This document shows, piece after piece, positions 61,967-64,000 of a DNA stretch of 64,000 bases. Position 1 is the first letter of the stretch. Every line of letters begins with the position of its first letter. Origin of the DNA: Hydractinia symbiolongicarpus (Eukaryota > Cnidaria > Hydrozoa > Anthoathecata > Hydractiniidae); contig NC_079883.1 in the NCBI RefSeq assembly GCF_029227915.1, positions 19,096,001 to 19,160,000 of the forward strand, read 5' to 3'. The position numbers and the translations under genes are program-made. The notes under the pieces are model-generated. The model was not told where the DNA came from and searched no databases. It saw only the letters and a program-made list of their open reading frames with translations.

Positions 61967-63150
61967 GATCAGGAGGCTTGGTTGGTATGGCATGCCTGGG
62001 GGGTTATATGGTATAGCCTATAAAGTATGTTTTGTAGTATGTACGGGAGGTGTGGGAGGTGTAGTATGCTTTGGAGGTATAGGAGGTGTAGCATGCTTAG
62101 GAGGTGTGGTATGTATAGGTGGTGTGGTATGCCTAGGAGGTGTAGTATGCTTGCGAGGTATGGGAGGTGTACTATGCCTAGGAGGCGTAGTATGCTTGAC
62201 AATAGGCTTGTTATTCACATCCACCTGTACCCCCACATTTACATTGGCAGGTGCTATGAGGATGTTGTTGTTATACCCTACAATCTTGCCTATGCGCAGG
62301 TTCATGTCGGAAGGCAGCATGTATACGCTTGGCATGACGGCAAAGTTTACCGGAGTTCGGGCATATTGCATTACTTTTTGGAATTCTGTAATGTCATGCC
62401 CTACATTCTCCTGACGTTGGACCATGGCCTCAAATTTTTGCAATAGAATCTGCCTTGCCGTGTAGTTATCGGCACCGGACCCTACAAGGGGTGCTTTGGC
62501 CCCTGCTTGCGATCCTAGCAATAAGACCACGTAAACCCTGAGCTTGGTTAGACCCTCCGATGTCAAACCCTGACTTGTCGGAATGATAAACTTGGCCCAA
62601 TCCCCATTAACTTGCGGCCACCAACGGCCACTCGTCAACGACGACATGACATAGCTTTAAACTTGTTCAAGGTATTAGCATCTGCACCGTATTCGCGACA
62701 TACCTGCGAATATCCTGAGGTGAAATAGGGGTTTTTATACTGAGAAAACTCGTCGTCATAAGGCATGGGGACCTTCATTCTTGCCAATATACGACGCATG
62801 TGGTAATAGGCATGGAATTTGAAGATGGAGTTGACAAGGGGTACTGACCCTGTCATGTGCTTAGCAGAGAAGCTTAATGCCGTGGTTGCGCAATGGATGG
62901 CGAAATTAACCTGGATATTCCAATAGTCCAACGCTTGGCCTGTCCAACCCCCCCCCCCCCCCCTGACAGGGTCATTCAGCAGATTGGTAGGGATTTTTAT
63001 GGCATACTTGGTAAACTCAGGGAATGCCACCTCAATGTGTGAGTCTGTAGACACGTACAGACCCTGATGCTCCAAGTTGGTTACACCAAGTGCCCATTCT
63101 CCCCTGTTTGACTTGTATTTTGCCTTGGGGTTGTACGAATACATGTTCAT
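61815..63150 (-). pseudogene. Polinton structural-type protein, right copy, with His-Thr-Pro repeat tail
   Basis: It starts at ATG 63150 (MNMYSYNPKAKYKS). A first domain contains YAIKIPTNLLNDP, LDYWNIQVNFAI and FKFHAYYHMRRILARMKVP. A 5-bp duplication (ATGTCATGTC on the coding strand) near 62643 shifts the frame. The second domain has GDWAKFIIPTSQGLT, FEAMVQRQENVGHDITEFQK and VYMLPSDMNLRIG. The protein then runs into a low-complexity tail of KHTTPP/RHTTPP-type repeats (about 62020-62200) and a final hydrophobic segment (VLITTGVGLILAY). A run of 16 C at 62948-62963 lies inside the first domain. The left copy at 1373-2501 lacks the His-Thr-Pro expansion. It is probably a virion structural protein with a C-terminal anchor. 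Confidence 0.7.
62035..62205. repeat. Coding minisatellite in the structural-protein tail
   Basis: Short units such as GGAGGTGTAGTATGC and GGAGGTGTGGTATG are tandemly repeated. On the minus strand they code for HTTPP and HATPP-like repeats. The units vary slightly in length but largely keep the frame. This has no counterpart in the left Polinton copy. Confidence 0.85.
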
Positions 63151-63168
63151 CCTTTTTTTTAGGAAAGG
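63151..63168. promoter_or_regulatory. Palindromic bidirectional start region, right copy
   Basis: The two divergent genes start only 18 bases apart. Both start codons are part of an inverted repeat: CATCCTTT, an 8-base spacer, then AAAGGATG. The left Polinton has the same arrangement at 2502-2518, with TCTTTCTTTAAAGAAAGA as a perfect palindrome. Conservation of the layout in two diverged copies suggests a shared bidirectional promoter or transcript start. This is inference. Confidence 0.5.
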
Positions 63169-63840
63169 ATGGAGCAACTCTACATTACTGATATCGAAAA
63201 GCCTACGATATTTGAGGACTACCTAGGGCAAGACACTCGCATAGCTCTTAAATCCATCAGTATCGGGCCTGTATGGCTGAAACTTTATAGCGACAATGAA
63301 ATCATCATCCGTAAAATAGGGCTCGACCAGAGGGAGATTAGGATTGAAATCATAAACGGCCTGTATAGGATCGAGGATTTGGCGGCCATTGTGAACAGTC
63401 AGGCACAGGAGAGGATTAAGCTGTTTGTCCTGAAAAATGCACTCTGTAGGCTCTGTGTCGGTGACGGGTACTCGGTGGTCATTCATCGACAACTGCAAGA
63501 GCTCTTAGGTCTACCCTACGATCCTATTAAAAAATATTATATGAAGGGTGATTATGATGCATACTACAGAATAGACGTTTATATTAGACTACGCTTTGTT
63601 TTCCCTCAGTTGCATGAAGACGACTGCTTACTTGATGGTAAAAAGTCTAAAATTCTGGCCTTGCTTCCCACCAAGGAACTAGACGCTTGAGGGGACACGC
63701 TGACCTGGAGTTTTGATACCCCGATATACCTTTCCTTAAAGGGCTTGACGGACCGTCTCGAGTTCATGCTTACGGATGAATATCACCATGAGAAGAACGT
63801 TTCGTTCACCGGCCTCACAATGCATTTGCTGATAGAATAA
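63169..63840 (+). pseudogene. Polinton minor-capsid-type (penton-like) protein, right copy, one in-frame stop
   Basis: It starts at ATG 63169 (MEQLYITDIEKPTIF). The first part, with FEDYLGQDTRIALKSISI, IEIINGLYRIEDLAAIV and HRQLQELLGL, matches the left copy at 2519-2870. The frame meets TGA at 63688-63690 after 173 codons. It continues without further breaks through LTWSFDTPIYLSLKGL, RLEFMLTDEY and FTGLTMHLLI to TAA at 63838-63840. The PIYL.LKGL..RLEF...D pattern near the end resembles the last strands of small jelly-roll capsid proteins in Polintons. Its length, about 223 codons, also fits. The stop overlaps the context of the next gene (GAATAAATG). Confidence 0.65.
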
Positions 63841-64000
63841 ATGAGCGATATAGCTAAGCTGTACCCAAATTTGCCGAGTGCACCTGCACAAGGCGCTGAT
63901 ATGCAGGAGAAAAGCCAGATCTACAGACTCCAAAAAATTGATGATATTCAAAAGTATCTGCGAAATGGGACAAGCTTGCAAAGAAGTTTAAGATGCATGG
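63841..64000 (+). pseudogene. Start of a further Polinton gene, cut by the window edge
   Basis: It begins at ATG 63841, immediately after the TAA of the preceding gene. It reads MSDIAKLYPNLPSAPAQG, then IYRLQKIDDIQKYL. A frame change near 63967 leads into KLAKKFKMH before the window ends. An N-terminus with LYP.LPS.P followed by a helical I..IQ.....K...L.KK segment is something I recall from Polinton genes with downstream hydrophobic repeats. The rest is outside the window, so the family cannot be confirmed. Confidence 0.55.

Noticed and set aside
61887-62446. Plus-strand Gly/Val/Cys-rich and Arg/Cys-rich open frames
   Set aside because: They are antisense readings of the His-Thr-Pro repeat tail of the minus-strand structural gene.

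Overview
The window looks like animal nuclear DNA. It has AT-rich non-coding DNA, spliced-looking fragments, several classes of eukaryotic transposon, a very long satellite array, and no bacterial-style operons outside the virus-like elements. The Polinton (Maverick) gene set resembles what I recall from cnidarian genomes, so a cnidarian or similar aquatic invertebrate is my best guess. That is an inference from family resemblance; no host gene here fixes the species.

Layout. 1-2870 is a decayed Polinton fragment with three genes: a coiled-coil/membrane protein, a structural-type protein on the minus strand, and a small capsid-type protein. At about 2870 it is cut and joined to a remnant of a tyrosine-recombinase-like gene (2870-3450). 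3450-8127 is AT-rich, with a degenerate three-copy repeat, a 782-bp PIF/Harbinger-type element with 37-bp terminal inverted repeats and a TAA target duplication, and a CTTG microsatellite. 8128-44637 is a continuous satellite array of about 36.5 kb. It is built from monomers of about 305 bp arranged in 1526-bp units, and part of it is amplified as a 3657-bp higher-order unit. A 181-bp structured insert sits in most units. 44759-45204 is a mariner-like MITE. 45490-47162 holds a broken Helitron replication-initiator fragment followed by a broken RPA-like gene. 47170-51770 is AT-rich, with a diverged duplication and a tRNA-derived SINE. 51795-52073 is a pure (AT)n tract.

52074-64000 is a second, larger Polinton that runs off the right edge. 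On the plus strand it carries a protein-primed DNA polymerase B, two small membrane proteins, two zinc-ribbon proteins, an A32-type packaging ATPase and a BRO/MSV199-like DNA-binding protein. On the minus strand it carries a DD35E integrase, a small two-ended membrane protein and a candidate major capsid protein. It then repeats the same three-gene block seen at 1-2870, in the same order and orientation, followed by the start of one more gene. In a live element the polymerase would copy the genome, the integrase would insert it, and the ATPase and capsid genes would package it. Nearly every gene here has at least one frameshift or stop, so the copy is dead. The breaks are few per gene, so the domains are still easy to read.

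The most notable points are the hierarchical satellite with its hairpin-bearing insert, the BRO-like gene inside a Polinton, and the conserved palindromic 17-18 bp gap between divergent genes in both Polinton copies. Two more are the apparent deletion that removed the starts of two divergent genes near 60780, and the Helitron/RPA remnant at the right edge of the satellite.
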